From Nocardiopsis_C rhodophaea (GTDB lineage: Bacteria > Actinomycetota > Actinomycetes > Streptosporangiales > Streptosporangiaceae): a stretch of DNA of 64,000 nucleotides. Numbering within the stretch: the first letter of the stretch is position 1; every line of letters starts with the position of its first letter. A program made the position numbers and the translations under genes. Below the pieces are notes generated by a model, which saw only the letters and a program-made list of their open reading frames with translations, ran no database searches and was not told where the DNA came from. The stretch is from NCBI RefSeq assembly GCF_039530945.1, contig NZ_BAAAPC010000014.1, positions 1-64,000 of the forward strand, in the 5' to 3' direction. Shown piece after piece: positions 53,276-60,923 of this stretch.

Positions 53276-53614
53276 TCATGCCGCAGCTGCGGCCATCCGA
53301 GATCCGCGCGGCCGAGGGCGCCGCGAGAAGAGTTCTCTTACGTCCCTCTTGGCGTCTTCGATAAGCAAGTGGGCGACACTCGCGGGGCTGTCTACGGGAA
53401 TCGGGTTCCGGTCGCCAGCGATGAACCACCACCTGTCCAGGAGCCGCATGGCCACGATTGCCACGCGCGTGCCGTCAGGTCGGGGGGCGTAGAGCACGGG
53501 GTAGTCGGTGTTGCCGAGCGCAACGAGTGCGGGTCTTCCCAAGCAGTGGATCTCAGCCTGGAGCTGAGAGAGAAGTGAGCTGCGGATCTGGCCGAGGGAT
53601 GTCGGTACGGACAT
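53276..53614 (-). CDS. Small hypothetical protein
   Basis: 112 residues; ATG at 53614 has AGGAGG upstream and the in-frame sequence before it is not coding-like. Segments V-A-L-G-N-T-D-Y-P-V-L-Y and R-V-A-I-V-A-M-R-L-L-D-R-W-W-F-I-A-G-D suggest a compact alpha/beta fold. No family recognised. It is divergent from the XRE regulator and may be its target. Confidence 0.6.
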   Translation of the reverse strand: MSVPTSLGQIRSSLLSQLQAEIHCLGRPALVALGNTDYPVLYAPRPDGTRVAIVAMRLLDRWWFIAGDRNPIPVDSPASVAHLLIEDAKRDVRELFSRRPRPRGSRMAAAAA

Positions 53615-53780
53615 CGATGCCTCCTGAAGTCCGTCTTTGGGACAAGACGAACCAGCTAGTGGAGAGGGTGTTGAACTTCCCGACACCTTCTAAGCTAGAT
53701 GCAGGGCAGGCAATTTGCAAGGCCTGTAAAAAACAAGGCATGCAATCTACAGAGATGTCTATTTTGTGTGCGGTGAGAAG

Positions 53781-54676
53781 ATGTCTCAAGCCAGCAGCAC
53801 TGAAGGCGAAGGCAAGGCAGAGAAGGAGACGGCGGTGGCCCAGGGCTCTCCGGTGCGTCGGCACTATCTCGTAAGCCAGCTCAAGCGGCTTCGTTCTCAG
53901 GCGAAGCTGTCTCAGGAGCAGGTCGCTAAGGAGATGGGCTGGGACATCAGCAAGATGTACCGGATCGAGAACGGGAGATTCGTGCGGCTCAGCACTGAGG
54001 CCGTAGCCGCGCTCTGCCGTCTCTACGGTGCTAGCGAAGGCCTACGCGAGGAGCTCGTCGAGATCGCCAAGGCGGCCCGTAAGCAGAAGCCATGGTGGTT
54101 CCAGTACGAAGACGTCGCGGGGAATGCCTTCTACGGCCTTGAGAACGAGGCCTCCAAGATCCATGAGTACGCTGTGGGGCTACTCCCGGGCCTGCTTCAG
54201 CACCCCGACTACATCGCTGCGATGATGTCACGTGGTCTTGTCGACGACCCCCAGGAACGACAGCGGCGGACCGATGCGCGGATCGAACGGCGCATCAACG
54301 TCTTAGATCGAGAAAACCCACCCACGTGTGGTCGGTCATCGATGAATCAGCCCTGCGATGCGCTGTCGGTGGACCGAGAGTCATGCAGGCACAGCTGAAC
54401 CACCTCGTCGAAATGAGCGAACGCCCCAACCTAGATCTTCAGGTCCTGCCATTGGCCCGAGGTATGTCCATGCCTTACGGGATCACCCTCCTCCACCTCG
54501 GAGCATCCGATCGGGTCGGCTTCATCGATGTTCCTCCGAACGGACACTTCTTCGAGGGGGCGGACGAACTCGCCCACCATGAGCGGACGTTTGAATACTT
54601 TCAAGCTGCCGCTCTTCCGGTGAAAGAATCCCGCGACTACATCCATCAACTCGCGACTGACCTGGAAAAGCACTGA
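53781..54676 (+). pseudogene. XRE-DUF5753 regulator interrupted by a -1 frameshift
   Basis: The first frame encodes the HTH (Q-L-K-R-L-R-S-Q-A-K-L-S-Q-E-Q-V-A-K-E-M-G-W-D) and the first half of DUF5753 (I-H-E-Y-A-V-G-L-L-P-G-L-L-Q-H-P-D-Y) up to L-D-R-E-N-P-P-T. The second half (W-S-V-I-D-E-S-A-L-R, V-M-Q-A-Q-L-N-H-L) lies in the -1 frame from about 54316 to the stop at 54676. Joined, the protein would be about 298 residues and normal for the family. The shift falls near GAAAACCCACCC. It could be an assembly indel; if real, the regulator is truncated. The stop overlaps the DUF397 start. Confidence 0.8.
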
Positions 54677-54888
54677 TGTTGACGAGATATCTCACAGAGG
54701 CTGTCTCCCCAGCAGCCCGTGAGTGGCACACATCCACCTACACCCAGGAAAAGGGAACCTGCGTGGAAGTCACAGAAGGGCCTGTCACGGGTCTGCGCGA
54801 CAGCATGAATCGCCATCTTGGTGCTCTCTTCTTCGCTTCCGCGGAGTGGCACTCCTTTATCGCCGGAGTCAAGAACGACGAGCTATGA
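54676..54888 (+). CDS. DUF397 domain protein
   Basis: 70 residues. The DUF397 signature is clear: W-H-T-S-T-Y-T-Q-E-K-G-T-C-V-E-V near 17-32, then V-T-G-L-R-D-S and a closing F-I-A-G-V-K. Such proteins are small partners of XRE-DUF5753 regulators, a toxin-antitoxin-like or developmental pairing in streptomycetes. It starts on the last base of the upstream stop. Confidence 0.88.
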   Translation: MLTRYLTEAVSPAAREWHTSTYTQEKGTCVEVTEGPVTGLRDSMNRHLGALFFASAEWHSFIAGVKNDEL

Positions 54889-54965
54889 TCTGATTCGGTG
54901 GGTGCGGGAGCCAATCTTTGGTTTCCGATCTCTGGAAGTCACCCCCCATTAGCCAGGAGTTTCCT

Positions 54966-55748
54966 ATGCACTCATTCGACGTGCGTGCTCTTGACGGAGT
55001 GCGGCTTGACGCGTCCATGCACACAGCAGATACAAGCAGGGCACGAGGGACAGTCGTCCAGGCGCACGGCATCACTGTTGACAAAGACGAGGGAGGGATG
55101 TTCGTCCGGTTGGCGGAACGGCTTGCCAAGGCTGGATTCACTGTCATCCGATTTTCATTCCGTGGGCACGGCAAGAGCGACGGCGCTCCAGAAGGGGTGA
55201 CGATCGCCGGAGAGATGCTGGATCTCCAAGCCGTCGTAAAGCATGCAATGGAAGTGGCCCCTGGGCCGCTTGCTGTGATCGCTGCCAGTTTCGGGGCCGT
55301 GCCGACCGCACTGCTGCTCCCGACCTTAGAGATGCAGCTCCACCGCCTGGTCCTCTGGAATCCCGTGCTCGACCTCGACCACACCTTCCTCCACCCTGAG
55401 CTCCCTTGGGGAACAAAGAACTTCGGACCAGGGCCACAGCGCCAGCTGCACGAGCAGGGCCGTCTGCTGATCGATGACGAGTTCCCGATCGGACAGGTGC
55501 TGTGGCAAGAACTCGCTCGCTACGACCCATTGAAGGAATTTAGCCGCTCCCAGGTCCCTGCCCTGGTTATCCACGGTGACCACGACAGCTACGTCTCCTA
55601 CGACATCGCCCGGGCAGCCGCTGAAGAGCGGAACCACACCGAATTTCGAACGATCGAAGGATCCGATCATGGCTTTGATTCCCGCGACCGCGAGGACGAG
55701 GCCATCGGCCACACATTGACGTGGCTAACTGCGGGCGATGCCGCGTGA
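54966..55748 (+). CDS. Alpha/beta hydrolase
   Basis: 260 residues. Core signatures: V-V-Q-A-H-G-I-T-V near 35 (oxyanion), F-S-F-R-G-H-G-K-S-D-G near 64, nucleophile Ser in V-I-A-A-S-F-G-A (A-x-S-x-G variant), Asp in V-I-H-G-D-H-D-S-Y-V and His in S-D-H-G-F. Likely an esterase or peptidase-like serine hydrolase. ATG at 54966 has AGGAG upstream. Overlaps the transferase gene by 4 bp (GTGA), so the two are coupled. Confidence 0.88.
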   Translation: MHSFDVRALDGVRLDASMHTADTSRARGTVVQAHGITVDKDEGGMFVRLAERLAKAGFTVIRFSFRGHGKSDGAPEGVTIAGEMLDLQAVVKHAMEVAPGPLAVIAASFGAVPTALLLPTLEMQLHRLVLWNPVLDLDHTFLHPELPWGTKNFGPGPQRQLHEQGRLLIDDEFPIGQVLWQELARYDPLKEFSRSQVPALVIHGDHDSYVSYDIARAAAEERNHTEFRTIEGSDHGFDSRDREDEAIGHTLTWLTAGDAA

Positions 55749-56410
55749 GTGGGGCACACCTATATGGCCCGGTGGATGTTGCTGATAACGCCCTGATCGG
55801 AGAGCACTGCACGCTGGGCTGTCCCAAAGAAGCGCGGCTGCGCGATTATCAGAGCGGAGGCGTCCCCTCTGCCCCCGGGGCACGGGTGCGCATTGGGAAC
55901 GGATGCATCCTGATGAACCAGGTCATCCTCTATGAAGGCGTGTCACTCGGCGATGACTGCTTGGTCGAAGACCGTGTGCGTATCGGTTACGACACTGTTG
56001 TAGGTGCCCGGAGTCGTCTCGTTTACGGTGCTTATGTGTGTGACCGCGTCACGATCGGTCCTGAGTCCCGCGTGGCTGGGTTCGTGTGCGACGCCACCTT
56101 CATCGGTGAGCGCTGCACCGTCATGGGTGACCTCGTGCATGAGTACACCCGCCCTCACCAGGGATGGTGGGAAGTTGACGAGCCCGCACCGACCATCGTC
56201 GACGATAGCGTCGTGGGTTACGGGGCGCACGTCATTGGTGGGGTGACGATCGGCCCACGTAGCTACGTCGCTGCTGGCGCGACCGTCACCCGTGACGTTC
56301 CGCCAGAGAGTGTCGTGGTGGGCGTCAACAACCATACACCAGTCCGTGACTGGCCCGGCGAACGGCTGAGCGGACTCATCTCTCAATGGACGACTGCGCG
56401 GCGTAGATGA
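55745..56410 (+). CDS. Left-handed beta-helix (hexapeptide) acyltransferase
   Basis: 221 residues built of hexapeptide repeats ([LIV]-G-x-x-x-x): I-G-E-H-C-T, I-G-N-G-C-I, L-G-D-D-C-L, I-G-Y-D-T-V, I-G-P-E-S-R, I-G-E-R-C-T. These end in V-G-Y-G-A-H-V-I-G-G-V-T-I-G and Y-V-A-A-G-A-T-V-T-R-D-V-P-P. This fold is used by acetyl- and succinyl-transferases acting on sugars and small molecules; a His acting as base (H-E-Y-T-R-P-H near 140) is plausible. GTG start overlaps the hydrolase stop. Acceptor unknown; could modify a sugar made with the nearby GT25. Confidence 0.87.
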   Translation: MSGAHLYGPVDVADNALIGEHCTLGCPKEARLRDYQSGGVPSAPGARVRIGNGCILMNQVILYEGVSLGDDCLVEDRVRIGYDTVVGARSRLVYGAYVCDRVTIGPESRVAGFVCDATFIGERCTVMGDLVHEYTRPHQGWWEVDEPAPTIVDDSVVGYGAHVIGGVTIGPRSYVAAGATVTRDVPPESVVVGVNNHTPVRDWPGERLSGLISQWTTARRR

Positions 56411-56421
56411 GTGATCAGAGA

Positions 56422-57186
56422 TCACGAAACGTTTTCGACGAACGGAGAGTCCTCGGTGTCGCTGCCTGCTAGATCCTTCGGTAACTGGGTCACGAGGGGC
56501 GGGGAGAAGGCAAAGGCGTTCAGACATCGTGGAAAGCGGCGTCGTACATCAGGACGAGGATGATCAATGTAGAGGGCCGGAAGGAACTCGTCCACAGGCA
56601 AAATGGAATCGCCAAGGCGCGCCTTCAAGACCTTCTTGAGCCCTGAGCGGGTCAGTAGGTAGCCGAAGGTGCAGTGACTGTAGCCGGGCCGGACGAAGCC
56701 CTGGATGGGTGCAGGTGTATCGGCCGTGAGCGGATAGCGGCCGAGATAGACGAGGTCGACCTCCTCATTCAGGCATCCCAGCCGTTGGAGACCGGACAAT
56801 AGGCTGTCCAGGAAGCACGGTGCGAGTTCAGCATCATCTTCCAAGACCATCGTGAATGGTTCTTGCCGTGTGTCGGCGTGCTGCCAGCAGGAAAGGTGAG
56901 CCAGCGAGCAGCCGATCTCGCCGTACTTCAGCGGGCGATTCCACCAGGGGTTGTCGGAGTCGATCCGCCATTCGAAGAGCCTGTAGCCCAACGCCTCGAT
57001 GTCCGATCGCTTCAGCGAGACGCCGTCAAATGGGCCTTGCCAGTATGAGGTCAGTAGAGGGGGCAGGTCCAATGGGAGCTGCCTCAGTATGCGCTGACGT
57101 CGGTCGGGGCGACGCTTGAGGTTGATGACATATGTGCCAACGTCGGCCGGGGCGACAGACGGACACTTGTGCTCGTTGTCGGTCAT
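56422..57186 (-). CDS. Glycosyltransferase family 25
   Basis: 254 residues. GT25 (LPS/collagen galactosyltransferase-like) signatures: T-Y-V-I-N-L-K-R-R-P-D-R-R near 17-29, G-E-I-G-C-S-L-A-H-L-S-C-W near 89, and the metal-binding M-V-L-E-D-D-A-E near 112. Y-L-L-T-R-S-G follows near 175. No membrane segment. Overlaps the upstream HTH gene by 4 bp (ATGA), forming a leftward operon with it. GT25 enzymes are unusual in actinomycetes and the acceptor is unknown. Confidence 0.88.
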   Translation of the reverse strand: MTDNEHKCPSVAPADVGTYVINLKRRPDRRQRILRQLPLDLPPLLTSYWQGPFDGVSLKRSDIEALGYRLFEWRIDSDNPWWNRPLKYGEIGCSLAHLSCWQHADTRQEPFTMVLEDDAELAPCFLDSLLSGLQRLGCLNEEVDLVYLGRYPLTADTPAPIQGFVRPGYSHCTFGYLLTRSGLKKVLKARLGDSILPVDEFLPALYIDHPRPDVRRRFPRCLNAFAFSPPLVTQLPKDLAGSDTEDSPFVENVS

Positions 57187-58379
57187 CGTCTGCTACCTCG
57201 GTAGCGCTCGGTGTTGTCGGTAAGCACAGTGAAGGGGGCGTTGCCTGCTCTGGACATCAGCAGTAGCGGCCCAGAGTCTCCCAGGACAGCGGTGTCGGTT
57301 ATACCTCCGAGCCGCCGTGTCTCACAAACCAGAACGAAGTCGTCCTCACCAATTCGTTCCTGGGCATAGCTGACGTTGGGCACTCCTCGGCGGCTGTCAA
57401 GGCAGAGCTTGGCTGCCCCTAACACGCCCAGTGTCAGGCAACCGCCCAGCAGGTACACGGTGGTGCCTTGAGCCAAGGCGAGCCGAGTCAGAATTGCAAC
57501 GTCCTCCAGCAGGCTACGGTCGGGGCTCCAAACGGGACCCAGAGACAGGCCGTTCAGCGCGGGCACGATCAGAGGGTCGTCCTCACCCAGCTCATGAGGC
57601 TCAAAGTAATAAGGCAGCTGCGGCAGGAACTCTCGGTATTTGGAGTTCCACGGAGGCCCACCAATCACGATCAGGGTGTCGGCGTTGGCGTCGTGATACT
57701 CCGAGGGGGCAAAGTCACGAACCGTTGCCTGGGGGCAGATCTGCGCAATCCTGGTCTTGACGTAGATGAGTGTATCCAGGTCAGCGAATTTCGCGTACCT
57801 GAGGTAGTTTCGATCGGCCGGCGACGCGAAATAAGGCCGTTCTTCTTCCGGAATCTCCGAGCAGACGATGTCGAGGCGTGTTGCAGGTGATACGTTCCAA
57901 AACCTTGCCAGCAGTTCCGCCTCGCCACCCACCAGGCTTCCCTGCTCCCCGCACCCGTATCGAGCTGGAGACGGACTGCTCTCAGCGGGCGGACTAAGCA
58001 AGTGCAGGGCGAGAGCTTCGAAGGCCTTATCCGAACGTCGCCGAACGGTCTTGGACGCGCATCCGAGATCTGCAGCTAGGGATTCCTGGCGCTCAGTCAA
58101 GGTGCGACAGGAATGTGCTGGCGATAGGCCGAGGTCGACCTGAACGTAGAGGCGCTGCTGGACATCCAGCGTATCTACTGCATGACGGAAGCGGCGTACA
58201 AGATCGACGATCTGTTCGGCGGGTTCCACCGCTCCGGCGTCACGATCGAGCAGGTACGTGCGGAGTGCTGGGTCGAGCTCCATGACTATCGGTGGCAGAG
58301 CTAGCCCGTTTCCCCGCCTCAATTTCTTCAACTGATGAGCGACGAAATCAATGGGCAGCCTGTGGGGGTTGGACAACAC
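57183..58379 (-). CDS. Unrecognised protein: helix-turn-helix plus sensor-like domain
   Basis: 398 residues. Residues 85-135 look like a sigma-70 region 4 or LuxR-type HTH: L-T-E-R-Q-E-S-L-A-A-D-L-G-C-A-S-K-T-V-R-R-R-S-D-K-A. The 230-residue C-terminal domain has Rossmann-like strands: T-L-I-V-I-G-G-P-P-W-N-S-K, T-V-Y-L-L-G-G-C-L-T-L-G-V-L-G-A-A, and F-V-L-V-C-E-T-R-R-L. The glycine-rich V-I-G-G-P and L-L-G-G-C turns suggest nucleotide or small-molecule binding. I do not recognise the family. It is divergent from the radical SAM gene and coupled to GT25, so it is probably a ligand-responsive regulator of the group. Confidence 0.7.
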   Translation of the reverse strand: MLSNPHRLPIDFVAHQLKKLRRGNGLALPPIVMELDPALRTYLLDRDAGAVEPAEQIVDLVRRFRHAVDTLDVQQRLYVQVDLGLSPAHSCRTLTERQESLAADLGCASKTVRRRSDKAFEALALHLLSPPAESSPSPARYGCGEQGSLVGGEAELLARFWNVSPATRLDIVCSEIPEEERPYFASPADRNYLRYAKFADLDTLIYVKTRIAQICPQATVRDFAPSEYHDANADTLIVIGGPPWNSKYREFLPQLPYYFEPHELGEDDPLIVPALNGLSLGPVWSPDRSLLEDVAILTRLALAQGTTVYLLGGCLTLGVLGAAKLCLDSRRGVPNVSYAQERIGEDDFVLVCETRRLGGITDTAVLGDSGPLLLMSRAGNAPFTVLTDNTERYRGSRR

Positions 58380-58556
58380 TTGTCCAGTATATGTCCACCG
58401 CCGCTTTTGGTGTCCAGGGATTGGGTGGCATATGGGCTAGTCGCTGATTCCACCGGGGGCGATCATGTGTGCTCCAGCAGCTTCGACTCCCTCTCACCTT
58501 CTGGTCCGTGTATGCAAGACATCTCCGATTCCTATTCTCAACTTGAAGGATTTTCA

Positions 58557-59657
58557 GTGAGAACCAACGGCGACGACATTCCCACCTACGTTTCCCCTGA
58601 TACCACGCTCAGAGCCAAGATCCTGGACGCATGTGGAATGACCTGTACGTTCTGCCACAACGAGGGAACACCCGTACTCACCGACAACCGAAGACGTACC
58701 AGAGGTGGGTTCATCTCAGCGGGCGCCTCGGGACGCGTATCCATCTACGCGGCGACGAACGGTGCGCGCTTCCTTCCCGCCCCTATGAAGCCTGACCAGG
58801 CATTCGTCGACGCTCTCGCACGCCTGCGTGACAGTCTTGAGCTCAACGAGCTCCATCTGACCGGCGGCGAACCCACCCTCCACCCCCGCCTACCCGAGAT
58901 CATCGGGGCTGCCCGCGACGTCGGTTACAACGTCTGCATGACCTCCAACGGCGAAAATGGAGCGCGCCAGATCACCGCGTGCGCGGGCGCTGGCCTCACT
59001 CGGGTGAACTTCTCGATCTTCGGCACCACCGCAGCCGAGCTCGCGCAAGTCCAGCACGCGCGCTTCCGCGACGTCGGCCGTGCCAAAGCCAAGATCACCG
59101 CTCTTCGCGAATCTATAGCCGCCTGTGTGGACAACGGCATCAAGGCGAGCGCGAACATCGTCGTCGTGGACAAGAGCCATGTCGAGCGAGTCCACCGACT
59201 CCTCGACACCTACACACCCGAGTTATCGGTTCGGCTCCTCAACTCCCTCGATCACGGACAAGCGTCCCTGGATGCCATCGATCAGGTACTAGCCAACCGT
59301 GGTGCCACCCCCGAAGCCCGATACCTCACGGCGGGCGCCTCAGGAGCACGTACCGCCTACCGTCTTGACGACGGCCGACGGGTCTACGTCAAATGGATCC
59401 GGCCCGTACGACTTCCCACCACGTGTGCCTCGTGCCGATTCAACAACGACACCGACTGCCAGGAAGGGTTCTACGGACTGCGCCTGTACTACTCCCAAGA
59501 GCAGGAATACCTCATCGGCGTGTGTCTGCAACGCATGGACCTGTGCCTGAGAGCTGGCGACTTCCTTAGGCACCCACTAGCTCACGAAGTCCGCAGACTC
59601 CGCGAGGCGGACTATGACAGGCTGATACGTGTCTCTAGCCCTGACGCGATCTCGTAA
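58557..59657 (+). CDS. Radical SAM protein with C-terminal cysteine cluster
   Basis: 366 residues. The [4Fe-4S] motif is C-G-M-T-C-T-F-C (Cys26, Cys30, Cys33) and the SAM-binding L-T-G-G-E-P-T-L-H-P lies near 100. The C-terminus carries C-A-S-C-R-F, D-C-Q-E-G-F-Y-G-L-R, V-C and L-C near 288-335, likely binding an auxiliary cluster as in MoaA/SPASM proteins. The Y-G-L-R-L-Y-Y motif is MoaA-like. GTG at 58557 was chosen because GAAGGA lies six bases upstream; earlier in-frame ATGs lack one. Followed after 13 bp by a CYTH gene, so one operon. Substrate unknown. Confidence 0.88.
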   Translation: MRTNGDDIPTYVSPDTTLRAKILDACGMTCTFCHNEGTPVLTDNRRRTRGGFISAGASGRVSIYAATNGARFLPAPMKPDQAFVDALARLRDSLELNELHLTGGEPTLHPRLPEIIGAARDVGYNVCMTSNGENGARQITACAGAGLTRVNFSIFGTTAAELAQVQHARFRDVGRAKAKITALRESIAACVDNGIKASANIVVVDKSHVERVHRLLDTYTPELSVRLLNSLDHGQASLDAIDQVLANRGATPEARYLTAGASGARTAYRLDDGRRVYVKWIRPVRLPTTCASCRFNNDTDCQEGFYGLRLYYSQEQEYLIGVCLQRMDLCLRAGDFLRHPLAHEVRRLREADYDRLIRVSSPDAIS

Positions 59658-59670
59658 CGACCGAAGGTTT

Positions 59671-60258
59671 ATGACAACGGTGAGCCAGACCGCCATCGAA
59701 TACGAAGCCAAGATCCTCGACATCGACCCCCAGCAAGTGGCAGCCCGGATCCTTGACCAGGGCGGAGTCAAGGTGGGTGAGGCCCTGCAGCGACGCTATG
59801 TCTACGACATCGAAGTCGGTGACGCCTCTCGCTGGATTCGCCTGCGCGACACAGGTTCCCAAACCACGCTGACCATCAAGGAGATCAACTCCGACGAGAT
59901 CGGCGGCACCGTGGAGACCGAAGTCATCGTCTCCGACTTCGAGACCACCAACCTCCTCCTAGCCAAGCTCGGCTACCAGCCCAAGGCCTACCAGGAGAAC
60001 CACCGCCGCAGCTTCGCCCTAGATGGGGCACAACTGGAGATCGACTCCTGGCCGCTCATCCCGCCTTACCTCGAAATCGAGGGTGCGGACCGCGATGAGG
60101 TGATCCGTATCGCTGTTCAATTGGGCTACAACGAAGAGCAACTGACAGGCGAGAACACCACCAAGGTCTACTCCCGTTACGGCATCGACCTGGCCACCAT
60201 TACAGACCTTCGCTTCCGCACCGAAGTAGCGGACCTGTCCGGTATCCGCGAACATTGA
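59671..60258 (+). CDS. CYTH domain protein
   Basis: 195 residues of the CyaB/thiamine-triphosphatase superfamily. The triphosphate-tunnel motif E-x-E-x-K is Glu10, Glu12, Lys14. Further basic and acidic strands: W-I-R-L-R-D-T-G, T-L-T-I-K-E-I, V-E-T-E-V-I-V, and L-E-I-D-S-W-P-L-I-P-P-Y-L-E-I-E-G. All needed for metal-dependent binding of a triphosphate are present. Family members hydrolyse inorganic or nucleoside triphosphates or cyclise ATP. Immediately downstream of the radical SAM gene, suggesting a shared substrate such as a nucleotide. Confidence 0.9.
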   Translation: MTTVSQTAIEYEAKILDIDPQQVAARILDQGGVKVGEALQRRYVYDIEVGDASRWIRLRDTGSQTTLTIKEINSDEIGGTVETEVIVSDFETTNLLLAKLGYQPKAYQENHRRSFALDGAQLEIDSWPLIPPYLEIEGADRDEVIRIAVQLGYNEEQLTGENTTKVYSRYGIDLATITDLRFRTEVADLSGIREH

Positions 60259-60382
60259 GGCATTTTCCTCCTGAACTCGCAGGTCACGCTTTGGCGACGG
60301 CTGCTTGATACACCCCACGACACGAAGAAGTCCTTGGCAGATGGTCCGTCAACAACGATCGGCCACCGCACATGGGACTCCG

Positions 60383-60761
60383 ATGCTGTGCTACCGCGTC
60401 GCGCTGCCGTTGTCACGCCGGACTCTGAACTACACCGCTGGCCTCATCCGGATCCACCGCAGTCGCATCATGTCGCCTTGGCGGGCTCTGACCCCGGCTC
60501 ACCAGGCCCTGCTCGTCCTGGTCTACCTGAGGAAAAGCGCGCCCACCACCCTGGCGCTCGGCTTCGGAGACGCCACGACCACCGCCTGGCGGTACGTGTG
60601 CAAGGCAGCCGCCCTGCCCGACGCGCTGCGGTGGCCCCGGCGAGCGGACCAGCGCCGTGCTGAAGAACTGGCATGTCCTGCGGAATCTCCGCTGCTGCCC
60701 GCTACGCGCCGGGCAGGTCGCCCCAGCGGTTCTTGTGCTTCAGGTCCGCGAGACCGGATGA
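60383..60761 (+). pseudogene. Internally deleted IS5-type transposase
   Basis: The N-terminal 90 codons read Y-R-V-A-L-P-L-S-R-R-T-L-N-Y-T-A-G-L-I and A-L-L-V-L-V-Y-L-R-K, typical of IS5/DDE_4-type transposases. The last 35 codons, in another frame from about 60654, read L-K-N-W-H-V-L-R-N-L-R-C-C-P-L-R-A-G-Q, the usual C-terminus. The catalytic core is missing, so this is a dead element with an internal deletion. Confidence 0.75.
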
Positions 60762-60923
60762 AAAAGCGTCAGTAGACGCTTGCCATTCCGTTCGTTCTCA
60801 TCCCACTGTTCTGAGACTCAGCGCACACCAACCAGGGCGGATGGCAATACGTCGAACATGAACGGGTGTCACACGCCGTCTCTATGCTTCTTTCGAGGTG
60901 AAACCCAAGTAAAGGGAGAAGCA

